Part shown: positions 52,627 to 61,855 of the stretch, in pieces
Layout: the number at the start of each line of letters is the position of its first letter
How positions within the stretch are numbered: position 1 is the stretch's first letter
Assembly (NCBI GenBank): GCA_902788505.1
Contig: CADAKH010000013.1
Span: 20,950 to 84,949 of the forward strand
Length of the DNA: 64,000 nt
Reading direction: 5' to 3'
From: Oscillospiraceae bacterium
Lineage (GTDB): Bacteria > Bacillota > Clostridia > Saccharofermentanales > Saccharofermentanaceae
The notes under the pieces: generated by a model
What the model saw: the letters and a program-made list of their open reading frames with translations, nothing else
Database searches by the model: none
Told to the model about the DNA's origin: nothing
Made by a program: the position numbers and the translations under genes

Positions 52627-52692
52627 ATGGGAAGTGAAACACAAACAAGCAGACGATTGGTCTTGCTTGATTCACAAGTTTCCTCCAAGTAA
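52627..52692 (+). CDS. 21-residue small ORF with strong ribosome binding site (putative leader peptide)
   Basis: ATG 52627 follows AAGGAGGTGA, a near-perfect complement of the 16S 3' end, at the ideal distance. The peptide reads MGSETQTSRRLVLLDSQVSSK and stops at TAA 52690-52692. It is hydrophilic, so it is not a typical membrane-active small toxin. The start codon and ribosome binding site are both involved in predicted pairing with the ORF's own 3' half, which is the kind of layout seen in translational attenuators. The function is unknown. Confidence 0.5.
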   Translation: MGSETQTSRRLVLLDSQVSSK

Positions 52693-52787
52693 GTTTTTAA
52701 ACTTAACATTGAGTTTTTCTCAAAAAAGAATCAACAGATTAATCGGAACTTGAATCACATCTGAATATTTTATGTAACAGTTAATCC

Positions 52788-52819
52788 ACTCCCGCAACAA
52801 AATGCGGGAGTTTTCTTTT
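52788..52819 (+). terminator. Rho-independent terminator of the small structured transcript
   Basis: ACTCCCGCA (52788-52796) pairs perfectly with TGCGGGAGT (52803-52811), loop ACAAAA, followed by TTTCTTTT. It ends 39 bases before the AI-2E family gene, a position also compatible with attenuation of that gene. Confidence 0.92.
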
Positions 52820-52845
52820 ATGGTGATTTATGTAAATCATACTGT

Positions 52846-52851
52846 TATAAT
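52846..52851 (+). promoter_or_regulatory. -10 box giving a probable leaderless mRNA for the AI-2E family gene
   Basis: TATAAT ends six bases before the ATG at 52858, and there is no Shine-Dalgarno sequence. Transcription starting seven bases after the -10 box would begin at the start codon itself. No strong -35 is visible. Confidence 0.5.
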
Positions 52852-52857
52852 ACTCGC

Positions 52858-54075
52858 ATGGTTAAATATAAAGAAAGATTTAATAAATACGAGAAGAACA
52901 GATGGACCGGCCTTACGATATCACTCTGTATCGTTGTGGTTTTCTATATGCTCCTGTCGAATATCGGCAACTTCAAAGCATTCTTCAATTCTTTTTTCAC
53001 TATTACTTCCACGGTAATAATAGGTGCGGTAATAGCTTATACGGTTAATCCGTTGGCAACATTTATCTATAAGCATGTAAAAAAGCTGATCAAGAAAAAT
53101 GACAATGCCGCATGGATCCTATCTGCGACAGTGTCACTTGTTTTCATCATTGCATTTTTCGTAGGACTTATAGTGATCATTACACCTATGCTTGTCGAGA
53201 ATATCACGACATTTGCGATGGGTCTTACGGGATACATGAACAGTCTCAAAGAACTCGTTCTTTCTACAGATCTCGATCAGGATCTCAAGCTTAGTATTAC
53301 CGGTTTCATTGATGAGCAGAGCAACCTGCCGGCGATCATTATCAACTTTGTTTTCAGTAATGACATTACTCCTTCCGGAGTATTGCAGTTCTCTGCAAGT
53401 CTCGGAGCCAATGCTTTTAACTTCATTATCGGAGTTATCCTTGCTTTTTATTTCCTTATCGGAAAGAAAAAGCTTGTTGAGCTTTTAGCCGAGTTCTTCT
53501 ATCTCGTTATTCCTTCACAGCACTTCGAAAACTTTAAGGACGTCTGGAATAAGTTTAACAGCATCTTTTCCAGATTTATCGTTTGTGAACTCGTTGATGC
53601 ACTTATAGTAGGTGTGGTTAATGCGGTATTCATGTTTGCAATGCATATGCCTTATGCGGTTTTCTGCTCTGTAGTAGTTGCGCTGACGAATCTCGCACCG
53701 ACATTCGGACCTTTTGTAGGAGCCTTTATCTGTGCTGTGATCCTGCTTTTGGCAGAACCTCATTTTGTAATTCCATTCCTTGTATTCACGCTCGCATTGC
53801 AGCTTATAGACGGTTATGTTATCAAGCCCAGACTCTTTGGTTCCGCGCTTAAAGTTCCTGCTTTCCTCATCCTTGTATTCCTTGTTGTCGGAGGAAAGAT
53901 ATGGGGTGTTCCCGGAGTTCTTTTGGCAATTCCTTTGGCTGCGATCCTCTCTTATATATACAGGGTAATTGCGGTACCCTGGCTTACTGCCCGTAAAAAG
54001 GCAAAAGATGCCGGAAAAGCGCAGATCAAGGCTGATGGTAAAGTTAAAGAAGAAGTTAATGCTGAAAAGAAATAA
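52858..54075 (+). CDS. AI-2E family (PerM/YdiK-like) transporter
   Basis: A 405-residue membrane protein with seven or eight helices in the typical AI-2E pattern: a first pair (about 19-35, 41-60), a pair after the charged linker (about 78-105), a long extracytoplasmic segment (about 115-170), and a C-terminal bundle with ALTNLAPTFGPFVGAFICAV and VIKPRLFGSALKVPAFLILVFLVVGGKIWGVPGVLLAIPLAAILSY. The family exports autoinducer-2 in one studied case, but many members do sodium/proton exchange or unknown transport. The Lys-rich C-terminus is cytoplasmic. The start has no ribosome binding site (see the leaderless promoter). Confidence 0.88.
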   Translation: MVKYKERFNKYEKNRWTGLTISLCIVVVFYMLLSNIGNFKAFFNSFFTITSTVIIGAVIAYTVNPLATFIYKHVKKLIKKNDNAAWILSATVSLVFIIAFFVGLIVIITPMLVENITTFAMGLTGYMNSLKELVLSTDLDQDLKLSITGFIDEQSNLPAIIINFVFSNDITPSGVLQFSASLGANAFNFIIGVILAFYFLIGKKKLVELLAEFFYLVIPSQHFENFKDVWNKFNSIFSRFIVCELVDALIVGVVNAVFMFAMHMPYAVFCSVVVALTNLAPTFGPFVGAFICAVILLLAEPHFVIPFLVFTLALQLIDGYVIKPRLFGSALKVPAFLILVFLVVGGKIWGVPGVLLAIPLAAILSYIYRVIAVPWLTARKKAKDAGKAQIKADGKVKEEVNAEKK

Positions 54076-54106
54076 AAACGATCCGTCTTATGACGGATCG
54101 TTTCGA
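54076..54106 (+). terminator. Rho-independent terminator after the AI-2E family gene
   Basis: AAACGATCCGTC (54076-54087) pairs perfectly with GACGGATCGTTT (54092-54103) around a TTAT loop. The T run is short (TTT then CG), so efficiency may rest on the 12-bp stem. Confidence 0.8.
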
Positions 54107-54129
54107 GTAAAAATTAAGGAGAATTAAAT

Positions 54130-55671
54130 ATGGCAATATGTCCTAATTGCGGCGCAAACAACAACGATAATGCAAAATTTTGCAGCAGCTGCGGAGGAGC
54201 GCTTCCTGTCAGTGCACCTGTTCAGCCACAGCCTCAGGCTCAGCCGGTACAGCCCGCGTATCAGCAGCCTGTTCAGCCTGCATATCAACAGCCGGTGTAT
54301 CAGGCCCCTGTAATTCAGCAGCAGGTTCAGCCGGTAAAGAATACTGTGAAGAACAACGGTATGTGCACTGCCGGTTTTGTTCTGTCATTGATAGGTATTT
54401 TTACTGTTGGCTTAACGAGCATATTCGGACTTATTTTCTCTGTTATCGGACTTATAGTTTCCGGTAAGAAAAAGGAAGGCGGTAAGGGTAAGGCAATAGC
54501 AGGCATAATTATGTCAGTTATTATGATAATTCTTGTTATTTCAGTATATGTAATTAGCTTTTCATCTTCATTAAGCAATTATATAGACAAGGCAGAGGCA
54601 GTTGCTGAATCTGTAAGGTCCGGTTCTGTAGATGATGATAAAGACATTGATTATGTGAAGATGATCGAGAAGAACAACTGGATCACGATGGGTGACAACT
54701 CATACATGGTCTTCGATAAGAAGAATAAGTCTTTCACGTATTATCAGTCTTATCTTGATACATCCGATAATTACTATTCAGGTACATATCATATCTACGC
54801 AGGACAGGATGCTTTCGATTACATTACGGAAGATCTTGACGAATTAGGTGTTGAAAAAGACGAGCTCCGTCAGATGATAAACATGAATGAAGAGTATGAG
54901 ATGGATAATCTCATCTGCATATGTCTGGATTATGATGAACTGATCGTTGACGGCGAGCGTCAGGACAGAGAGCCCTGGACTATTCATTACTATGGTTTCT
55001 ATCTGACACCTGAAGAGGACGGCGAGACTTATAATGTTCTCGATGTTGCAAACATGGAGGCAATGTCTTACGTTACATTTGTTCTCGAAAAGGATTTCAA
55101 GGATTACTTCGGATCATCCGCTAATTCTGCTTACGGAACAGATTCCGTAACAACTTCTGATCATATAACGGATCCCGTTACGACATCTGCTACTGACACA
55201 TATATTGAGCCTACTTACGATGGAGATACCGAAGTAATGGGCGACAGCACTACCGGCTATGTTTTCCTTACAGAAGGAACATGGGATTACTGGACAGAAG
55301 CAGATGGCATGGGCGATTACTATCTTGCAAGAGAACAGCGTATCAACAGGGACACTTCTGCGATCATCAATCTGACTGTAATGCCCCAAGTGTACAATAA
55401 GGGCGAAGGTGTTGATATTTCCTTGATCGTTGAATCCAGTGTTCAGAGTTTACAGGATTCCGACGATGTTACGAACGCTTATTACACTAAGACCACATTA
55501 GGCGGTTTTGAAGCATATGAGATCTACAGCCAGTATAAGGATGGCATGATTCTTTCTGTATGGTATTTCTACGATAATGAAGACAGACTGCATTATGTTT
55601 CAGTAGAGTATTACTCATCGGATATAGCATCATACAATATGGTAAAAGATACATTCACTATGTATCACTGA
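54130..55671 (+). CDS. Zinc-ribbon, DUF4190-type membrane protein with extracellular C-terminal domain
   Basis: A 513-residue protein. It has a double-CxxC zinc ribbon (CPNCG ... CSSCG, 4-23), a Gln/Pro-rich linker with repeated QPAYQQPV units (about 30-72), and two hydrophobic segments separated by a Lys/Gly loop (about 80-112 and 118-148) that match DUF4190. A probably extracellular part follows: one alpha-beta region (about 170-335), a Thr/Ser/Asp linker (about 336-365), and a final domain (about 370-513) with TEGTWDYWTEADGMGDYYLA and GGFEAYEIYSQYKDGMILSVWYF, of the kind found in lipoprotein substrate-binding or PsbP-like folds. The function is unknown. Confidence 0.75.
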   Translation: MAICPNCGANNNDNAKFCSSCGGALPVSAPVQPQPQAQPVQPAYQQPVQPAYQQPVYQAPVIQQQVQPVKNTVKNNGMCTAGFVLSLIGIFTVGLTSIFGLIFSVIGLIVSGKKKEGGKGKAIAGIIMSVIMIILVISVYVISFSSSLSNYIDKAEAVAESVRSGSVDDDKDIDYVKMIEKNNWITMGDNSYMVFDKKNKSFTYYQSYLDTSDNYYSGTYHIYAGQDAFDYITEDLDELGVEKDELRQMINMNEEYEMDNLICICLDYDELIVDGERQDREPWTIHYYGFYLTPEEDGETYNVLDVANMEAMSYVTFVLEKDFKDYFGSSANSAYGTDSVTTSDHITDPVTTSATDTYIEPTYDGDTEVMGDSTTGYVFLTEGTWDYWTEADGMGDYYLAREQRINRDTSAIINLTVMPQVYNKGEGVDISLIVESSVQSLQDSDDVTNAYYTKTTLGGFEAYEIYSQYKDGMILSVWYFYDNEDRLHYVSVEYYSSDIASYNMVKDTFTMYH

Positions 55672-55789
55672 TAGCAGACGGCAGGTCTGGCGGACAGGGT
55701 TTTCCAGCCTGTTCATTACAATGGATTATGCCTGATACCGTAATGACCGGTGCCGCATACAGGCCCGGTAAAGATAAAGGATCTTAAAA

Positions 55790-57583
55790 ATGGAGATTGC
55801 TTCTAAGGATAAATCAGCAAAGGTGGCAGACCGCTTTTCCAAAGTGGTTAAAGCCCATCCTTTGATTTCGGCTATTATTCTTTGCGGTCTCTTTTTTGTG
55901 TTGGCATTGGTCTTTTGTGATCCTAAGTACGAATCCAATGATGACTTTTTTGCTGATGTTATTTTATCCGGAGGGATGACAGGAAAGCCGGATGTTCATG
56001 TGCTATTCTCCAATATCCTTTTGGGTTATCTGTTTAAAGGAATATATTCGATTATTCCTTCTATCAGTTTTTACTTTGTCTTTCTGGTACTGTTGGGGCT
56101 GATATCTTCGGTCATAATCGTTTGGCTGATTTTGAAAAACTGCCGCCCGAGCATAGGGCTTTTGGTATCGATAGTTTTTCTGACATGCTTTTCTGATGAT
56201 CTGTTTATACTTATCCAGTTTACCAAGGCAGCTTCAGCAGCTTTAGCAGCGGGCGGTTTTTTATTTCTTGAAGGTATTTGGAACGGCTCAGTAAAACACA
56301 GGAAAGCCGCTGCTGTTTCGGGCGTGGTTCTCTTTGTCTTGGGAAGTATGCTGCGATTGAGCTGCATATACTGTGTTATTTTGTTTCTGTTTATCAGATT
56401 TATCTCGTTTTCCATTCATAAGCCGGTGAAAAAGATAATATTCAATCTTGTTCTCTGTATGCTTTTGCTGGGGTCATGTTTTGGATTACAAAAAGTCAAC
56501 GATATGATTTGGAATTCTGATCCGGAGTATAAGTATTATAAGGATCTTGACAGTTTGCGTTATCCGATCACAGATTATGAATTACCGGAATATGATGTCA
56601 TTAAACCTGAATTGGATGAGATAGGGATCAGTAAGGTCGATTATTGTATGGCTATCCGATGGGGATTCACTGATTTAAGTGTTTTTTCTCCGGATGTTCT
56701 TGAAAAACTGAATAATATTAAAGACAGTCATACAGTTGTTCAAACCTCGTCGTTTTTCTCTGTTTTTAATGACCTTCAGGAAAGAATGATCTGGTTCTAT
56801 CCGGGTGCACTCGGATTATTGATAGTTTCCGTTTTATTTGCTCTGTATGATAAAAAATCACTGTTTACAATATTGGCTTCACTCCTGACTTGCATGGGTT
56901 TGATTATCGGTTTTGCATATTTGGGAAGACTTGTTTACCGGGTTGAATTCAGTGTTTTGTTTTGTGCGTTCTCTGTCATTGCGGTTTCTTTAGGAGGTAA
57001 CCCGAGAAAACTTGCTGTAAGACAAGAGTTGTTTAATCTGGCTGTCGGCATTGTTATAGTTGCTGTTACGCTTTTCCATGTTGGAATATATATACCGGAT
57101 AAATCATACAAAACACTTGATGATGAAGAATATCCCAAGGAGATGGATGTTATATTCGGTGCACGCGGATATCATCAGGAACTGTACAATGCGGTCGTAA
57201 ACAAACGGCGTCCTCATGAGTCGCTTCTGACTTATATGGAGAATGATGAACATTTCTTCTTAGTTGATGTTCAGGCACTTATGAATATTTATCTTGATTT
57301 TAAGCCTTGGCTGAGACCGGATTATAAATCATTAAATTGTCACGATGTAGGCGGATGCTTTATGATGCAATATCCTGCTGAGAACTATGTCTATGAAATG
57401 AATGGAGTAGATCCTGTAGATCCGTACAAGAGTCTTGTTAATGACAATATCTATGTTGTGGATAACTATTTTTATCTGGTTAAACTTGCGTATATTCGTG
57501 AGCATTATTACCCTGATGCACAAATAGAACTTGTAGGTGAGAAGAGCGGTTGCAAGATCTGGAATTACTACATTCCCGATTAA
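55790..57583 (+). CDS. Polytopic membrane protein, GT-C glycosyltransferase-like
   Basis: A 597-residue protein with about ten to twelve hydrophobic segments in the first 440 residues and a soluble C-terminal domain of about 150 residues. After the first helix comes YESNDDFFADVILSGGMTGKPDVHVLFSNILLG, a motif pattern typical of Firmicute GT-C-like membrane proteins: an acidic pair in the first extracytoplasmic loop, as in polyprenyl-phosphate-dependent glycosyltransferases. A role in envelope polysaccharide or glycolipid synthesis is inferred from that alone. The sequence is noticeably more AT-rich and uses more A/T-ending codons than genes to the left, a hint of different origin. AAAGGATCTT precedes the start. 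Confidence 0.65.
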   Translation: MEIASKDKSAKVADRFSKVVKAHPLISAIILCGLFFVLALVFCDPKYESNDDFFADVILSGGMTGKPDVHVLFSNILLGYLFKGIYSIIPSISFYFVFLVLLGLISSVIIVWLILKNCRPSIGLLVSIVFLTCFSDDLFILIQFTKAASAALAAGGFLFLEGIWNGSVKHRKAAAVSGVVLFVLGSMLRLSCIYCVILFLFIRFISFSIHKPVKKIIFNLVLCMLLLGSCFGLQKVNDMIWNSDPEYKYYKDLDSLRYPITDYELPEYDVIKPELDEIGISKVDYCMAIRWGFTDLSVFSPDVLEKLNNIKDSHTVVQTSSFFSVFNDLQERMIWFYPGALGLLIVSVLFALYDKKSLFTILASLLTCMGLIIGFAYLGRLVYRVEFSVLFCAFSVIAVSLGGNPRKLAVRQELFNLAVGIVIVAVTLFHVGIYIPDKSYKTLDDEEYPKEMDVIFGARGYHQELYNAVVNKRRPHESLLTYMENDEHFFLVDVQALMNIYLDFKPWLRPDYKSLNCHDVGGCFMMQYPAENYVYEMNGVDPVDPYKSLVNDNIYVVDNYFYLVKLAYIREHYYPDAQIELVGEKSGCKIWNYYIPD

Positions 57584-57757
57584 TAAGAAAATATTGACAT
57601 TCATAGCATAAAGCTTTATTTTGGTCGTGGCGTTATATGGATTGAAGTGATGTGCAAATAATATAAGTTCATTTATTCAATCTGATTTAACAGTGACACT
57701 ATTTGTAAATGATATCTCATTAATCGTTCTGATTTGATACAGGTTATGCAGTAAAAA

Positions 57758-58948
57758 ATGAAACTGAATGTCAAGGCAAATGCAAAATCGGATTTAACAC
57801 CTGTTGTTCTGCTTATAGCAGTTTTTTCTATTGCGTTTATAGCACTCTATTATTTTATGGCAGCTTCATTCCCGGGTTTGATTGGGGATTATTTCTCTGA
57901 TATAAGAGCCCGTATTGATCAGGGTTTGGGTGATCCCTACAGTATTTTTTTGAAGCCGGAATATTTTTTTTATAACAGTTTTGGAAAAGGGTTAGGTGCG
58001 CTGTTAATCGGTGTTTATTTATCTTTCTTTGTTGTTGGAAGTGTTATTTTAGTTTATTTCTTATTGAAGAGACTATGTTCTGAAGCAAGTAAAAAGGTCC
58101 TCTTATTTGCTGCACTTTCAAGTATATTTATGGTATCTATTTGTATTCCGTATTTAAAAGATGGCATATACGATGCTTATACCGGCTCGGTTTGGCATAA
58201 TGAAACATATTTAGGTATGCGCTTTTTTGCGATGCTGTTTCTGATTGTTTTTTATGATACATGTGAAAATTACCTGGAGCGATTTAGCTTAAAAACATTT
58301 ATTTGTGAGAGTGTTTTGCTCTTATTCGTTAATTGGGTGAAACCTAATTTTATTATTGCCTTTGGTCCTGCTATGTTGGTAATGATGATTGTTGACATCA
58401 TCAAGGCAAGGGGTAAAGGGTTTGTCAACTGGATTCTTTATGGCGTGCCGGTATTAATCGGAGCGCTGATTCTTCCTTTTCAATTTCTGAATCTGTTTTC
58501 AAATACGGTTGAAACAAGCGATTCGAGCGTAATATTTGTCCCGGGCACACCGATTTTGGATCAAAGATTTCCGATTATCGTTTTTTTGTGTGCGTATGCA
58601 TTTCCCATAATCACCTTTTTTATTCATTACAAGGAAGTGTTTAAATCGAAATTCTTATCTGTCAGTTATTTGGGATGGGTATTTTCACTTCTTGAGTATG
58701 CGTTTTTAGCTGAAACCGGTTCCAGAAGCAGTCACGGTAATTTTTCTTGGGGATTGCACTTTTTTACATTTTTGATTTTTGTGATAAGCATTGCTTTGCA
58801 TTTAAAGGAACGGTATACAATGAATGTGAATGATAAAAAAGCTGTTATTTTATATAAAGTAAGCAGAGCAATTGCCGGTTTACATCTGGTTTGCGGAATT
58901 GGTTATTTCATTTTGGTAATGTTAGGTGCTTGCGGTTATATGGTGTGA
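57758..58948 (+). CDS. Polytopic membrane protein of unknown function, AT-rich
   Basis: A 396-residue protein with about ten hydrophobic segments. Motifs that stand out are SVWHNETYLGMRFFAM in the loop after helix 4, LLLFVNWVKPNFIIAFGPAM, and LAETGSRSSHGNFSWGLHFF near the C-terminus. These recur in Firmicute envelope-polysaccharide membrane proteins I have seen, but I cannot name a family with confidence. It follows the GT-C-like gene by 174 bases and shares its low GC content, so the pair may have been acquired together. No Shine-Dalgarno sequence is evident before the ATG (AGTAAAAA). The alternative of a lipid flippase-like role cannot be excluded. Confidence 0.6.
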   Translation: MKLNVKANAKSDLTPVVLLIAVFSIAFIALYYFMAASFPGLIGDYFSDIRARIDQGLGDPYSIFLKPEYFFYNSFGKGLGALLIGVYLSFFVVGSVILVYFLLKRLCSEASKKVLLFAALSSIFMVSICIPYLKDGIYDAYTGSVWHNETYLGMRFFAMLFLIVFYDTCENYLERFSLKTFICESVLLLFVNWVKPNFIIAFGPAMLVMMIVDIIKARGKGFVNWILYGVPVLIGALILPFQFLNLFSNTVETSDSSVIFVPGTPILDQRFPIIVFLCAYAFPIITFFIHYKEVFKSKFLSVSYLGWVFSLLEYAFLAETGSRSSHGNFSWGLHFFTFLIFVISIALHLKERYTMNVNDKKAVILYKVSRAIAGLHLVCGIGYFILVMLGACGYMV

Positions 58949-59073
58949 CAATTCGCTTATTTTATGAGATCTCACTATTTCAAATAACCCTTTCTTGTGG
59001 GAATTAGCAACTAAAAAAACGCGAAGTACAGTTTTGTATTTGGAAAAGCAACTCGGAAGTTGAGATAACGTTC

Positions 59074-59102
59074 TTGACATTTCGAACACAATGTATTATT
59101 TT
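59074..59102 (+). promoter_or_regulatory. Promoter of the trp operon
   Basis: TTGACA (59074-59079) and TATTTT (59097-59102) with a 17-base spacer, directly upstream of the T-box leader. The 125 bases between the previous gene and this promoter show no feature I can support. Confidence 0.75.
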
Positions 59103-59109
59103 TGTTCAT

Positions 59110-59371
59110 AACAATCAAACCGTTGATGCGGAGATAAAGATAGTAAAAGGCCCTACAGAGAGCTTCCGATGCTGAGAGTGAAGCGGGAACCGGATTATCA
59201 AATGGACCGCGGAGGGTGCATTAAATGTGCAACGTACGACTCGCGTAAGCAGTCCGGGATATGTTGGTATCCTATGAGTGGCGTCTCAACAACGCAAAGC
59301 CAGGGTGGCACCGCGGATTAGTCTATAATTCGTCCCCGGCAGGAACACTTAAATTCCTGCTGGGGATTTTT
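59110..59371 (+). ncRNA. T-box riboswitch, tryptophan specific (UGG specifier)
   Basis: The leader has the invariant T-box sequence AGGGTGGCACCGCGG (59302-59316), whose TGGCA pairs with the uncharged tRNA end. Stem I contains AGAGAG, GCTGAGAGTGAAGC and the specifier loop with TGG followed by A (59203-59205), so the effector is tRNA-Trp. The competing terminator is CCCCGGCAGGAA (59334-59345) with TTCCTGCTGGGG (59354-59365) and a T run. Uncharged tRNA-Trp stabilises the antiterminator and switches on trpDCFBA. Confidence 0.96.
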
Positions 59372-59408
59372 AATTTCCGGCAGAACTAACCGGAAGGAGA
59401 AAAAGAAC

Positions 59409-60434
59409 ATGATTAAGGCGGCAATTGAAAAGATCGTAAACAAGGAAGACCTTACTTACGAAGAGGCGTATGAGACAATGAACGAGATCATGGGCGGTAT
59501 GTCCACTTCGACTCAGAATGCGGCTTTCCTCGCAGCATTATCCACAAAAAGCGCAAGATTTGAGACTATCGATGAGATTACCGGCTGTGCTGCAGCAATG
59601 CGTGAGCACGCAATGAAGGTGGATAAGGGCGACATGGAAGTCCTTGAGATCGTCGGCACAGGAGGAGATCGGGCAGGAAGCTTTAATATCTCCACAACTT
59701 CAGCATTTATCGCAGCTGCAGCAGGCATAAAGATCGCAAAGCACGGCAACAGAGCTGCTTCTTCCAAGTCAGGTACAGCTGACTGTCTGGAGGCTCTGGG
59801 AGCTAATATCAACCTTGAACCGGATAAGTGTGTAGAGCTTCTCAAAGATGTAGGATTTTGCTTCTTCTTTGCTCAGAAGTATCACACATCCATGAAGTAT
59901 GTCGGACCTATCCGTAAGGAATTGGGATTCAGAACTGTATTTAATATCCTGGGACCTTTGACAAACCCTGCTACACCCGATTTTTATCTTTTGGGAGTAT
60001 ATGACCAGTATCTTGCTGAGCCCGTTGCACACGTTTTGAAGTCATTGGGAGCAAAGCGTGCTTTGGTAGTATATGGTGAAGATAAGCTGGATGAGATCTC
60101 AGGATCTGCCGAAACATTCGTTGCAGAACTTAAAGCTGACGGAACGATAACAACATATGAGATCAAGCCTGAGGATTTCGGCTTTAAGAGAGGCACAAAG
60201 GATGATATCGCCGGTGGTACACCTGAGGAGAATGCAGAGATTACAAGAGGCATCCTCAGCGGCGAGATCACGGATATCAGAAGAGATGTTGTACTTATGA
60301 ATTCAGGTGCAGCCATGTATGCTGCAGGCAAGGCAAAGACGATCGAAGAAGGTGTATCACTTGCAAGAAACCTCATTGAGAGCGGCAAGGCTTTGGAGAC
60401 ACTTAATAAGTTTGTTGAAGCATCAAACAAGTGA
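59409..60434 (+). CDS. trpD: Anthranilate phosphoribosyltransferase (TrpD)
   Basis: A 341-residue enzyme that joins anthranilate to PRPP. Marks: [25 protein letters not shown] (PRPP and diphosphate loop), [21 protein letters not shown], and the anthranilate-site block [39 protein letters not shown]. It is the first structural gene after the T-box. trpE and trpG are not present before it, and there is no fused glutamine amidotransferase domain, so anthranilate synthase must be encoded elsewhere. AAGGAG precedes the ATG. Confidence 0.97.
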   Translation: MIKAAIEKIVNKEDLTYEEAYETMNEIMGGMSTSTQNAAFLAALSTKSARFETIDEITGCAAAMREHAMKVDKGDMEVLEIVGTGGDRAGSFNISTTSAFIAAAAGIKIAKHGNRAASSKSGTADCLEALGANINLEPDKCVELLKDVGFCFFFAQKYHTSMKYVGPIRKELGFRTVFNILGPLTNPATPDFYLLGVYDQYLAEPVAHVLKSLGAKRALVVYGEDKLDEISGSAETFVAELKADGTITTYEIKPEDFGFKRGTKDDIAGGTPEENAEITRGILSGEITDIRRDVVLMNSGAAMYAAGKAKTIEEGVSLARNLIESGKALETLNKFVEASNK

Positions 60435-60452
60435 TCAGGTAAAGGAATTCTT

Positions 60453-61238
60453 ATGGCTGATATTCTCGAACAGATAGCTGAGCATAACAGAGCTTTATAT
60501 CTCAATAGGAAACTTGAAGTATCTCTTTCAGAAGTGAAGGATATGGCTTATGCCGCTCCTTCGATGAACTTTGCTTTCGAGAAGAAGCTGTCTGAGAAGG
60601 GAATAAGCTATATCTGCGAGTGCAAGAAAGCTTCTCCTTCAAAGGGGATCATTGCAGAAGATTTTCCTTATCTTGAGATTGCAAAGTCATATGAAGATGC
60701 CGGTGCTTCATGCATATCCGTTCTTACAGAGCCAAAGTGGTTTATGGGTTCGCTCGATTATCTTGAAGAGATCGCATCTGAGGTCAGTATTTCGGTTCTC
60801 AGAAAGGACTTCACGATCGATGAATACATGATCTATGAGGCACGTGCAAGAAAAGCATCAGCAGTTCTTCTTATCTGCTCGATCCTTGATTCCCAAACTC
60901 TTGGGAAATATATCAGGATCTGTGATGAACTGGAACTCACTGCGCTTGTTGAGGCTCATGACAAGAATGAGTGCGACATGGCTTTAGGTGAAGGCGCAAG
61001 GGTGATCGGTGTTAACAACCGTAATTTAAGAGACTTCACCGTAGATCCGGCCAACTGCCTTAGGCTTAGAGAATATATTGGTGACAAGGCCCTTTTTGTT
61101 GCCGAAAGCGGTGTAAAGACAAGAGAAGACATAGAAGTTTTGGAGAAGGAAAGAGTCGATGCCGTTCTTATCGGCGAGTCAATGATGAGAGCGAAAGACA
61201 AGACCGCTTTTCTGAATACACTGAAAGGAATTGCATGA
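60453..61238 (+). CDS. trpC: Indole-3-glycerol phosphate synthase (TrpC)
   Basis: A 261-residue TIM-barrel enzyme that closes the indole ring. Catalytic blocks: ICECKKASPSKGII (Lys and Ser), ISVLTEPKWFMGSLDYL, VLRKDFTIDEYMIYEARA, LTALVEAHDKNE, VIGVNNRNLRDF and VAESGVKTREDIE. It is not fused to TrpF. The gene sits 18 bases after trpD behind AAAGGAA, and its stop overlaps the trpF start (ATGA). Confidence 0.97.
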   Translation: MADILEQIAEHNRALYLNRKLEVSLSEVKDMAYAAPSMNFAFEKKLSEKGISYICECKKASPSKGIIAEDFPYLEIAKSYEDAGASCISVLTEPKWFMGSLDYLEEIASEVSISVLRKDFTIDEYMIYEARARKASAVLLICSILDSQTLGKYIRICDELELTALVEAHDKNECDMALGEGARVIGVNNRNLRDFTVDPANCLRLREYIGDKALFVAESGVKTREDIEVLEKERVDAVLIGESMMRAKDKTAFLNTLKGIA

Positions 61239-61855
61239 TGTTTGGCACAGAGATAAAGATCTGCGGACTTAGCCGGATAGAAGATGTAGTTGCGGTAAAC
61301 CGTTTCGGTGCCGAATATGCAGGCTTTGTTTTCTATAAGAAATCCAAAAGATATGTAGATCCCTACAAAGCCGGTGAGTTGATAGAATTCCTAAGGTCTG
61401 ATATAAAATCTGTCGGTGTCTTTTTGGATGAACCGCTGGACAATGTGATTTCTGCAGCAAGGATCAGCGGTGTTGAGATGGTACAGCTTCACGGCCATGA
61501 GTCCGAAGAATACATCGAATATGTCAGAAGAACACTGGAAAGGCCAGTCATAAAGGCATTTAAAGCTGACGAGGAAGGGGCTCTCGAGAGAGCTAAGAAG
61601 ACCTGTGCCGATTACATCATGATCGACTCGGGTGCCGGAACGGGAAAGAAATTCGACTGGAACATCCTTAACGGATTCGGAAGAAAGTTTTTCCTTGCAG
61701 GAGGTCTTGATCCCGACTCCGTAGGCGATGCGGTCAGTTTGCTTGATCCGTTTGCAGTTGATGTAAGCTCCGGTGTTGAGACTGACGGCGTCAAGGACGA
61801 AGAAAAAATAGAAAAGTTTATAAAAGCTGTTAAGCATGGAGGTAGATATGCCTGA
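61235..61855 (+). CDS. trpF: Phosphoribosylanthranilate isomerase (TrpF)
   Basis: A 206-residue TIM barrel. The catalytic Cys is in [13 protein letters not shown], then [25 protein letters not shown], the Asp in [15 protein letters not shown], and [12 protein letters not shown] with [18 protein letters not shown] at the phosphate site. It overlaps trpC by ATGA and runs 8 bases into trpB, showing tight translational coupling. Confidence 0.96.
   Translation: MMFGTEIKICGLSRIEDVVAVNRFGAEYAGFVFYKKSKRYVDPYKAGELIEFLRSDIKSVGVFLDEPLDNVISAARISGVEMVQLHGHESEEYIEYVRRTLERPVIKAFKADEEGALERAKKTCADYIMIDSGAGTGKKFDWNILNGFGRKFFLAGGLDPDSVGDAVSLLDPFAVDVSSGVETDGVKDEEKIEKFIKAVKHGGRYA

Larger units (their letters stand above)
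52472..52857 (+). ncRNA. Structured intergenic transcript with a small ORF and its own terminator
   Basis: This 386-base gap has no long gene but is not empty. An extended -10 box TGCTATACT (52570-52578) could start a transcript near 52585. A long-range stem pairs AACTCAATAAGTT (52597-52609) with AACTT...ATTGAGTT (52700-52715). Inside it, GGAGG of a perfect Shine-Dalgarno sequence (52614-52618) faces CCTCC (52682-52686), and AGACCAAT (52621-52628) pairs with ATTGGTCT (52656-52663). A competing hairpin CAAGCAGAC / GTCTTGCTTG (52646-52654, 52660-52669) excludes the latter. A terminator follows at 52788-52819. It matches no RNA family I can name. Confidence 0.55.
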
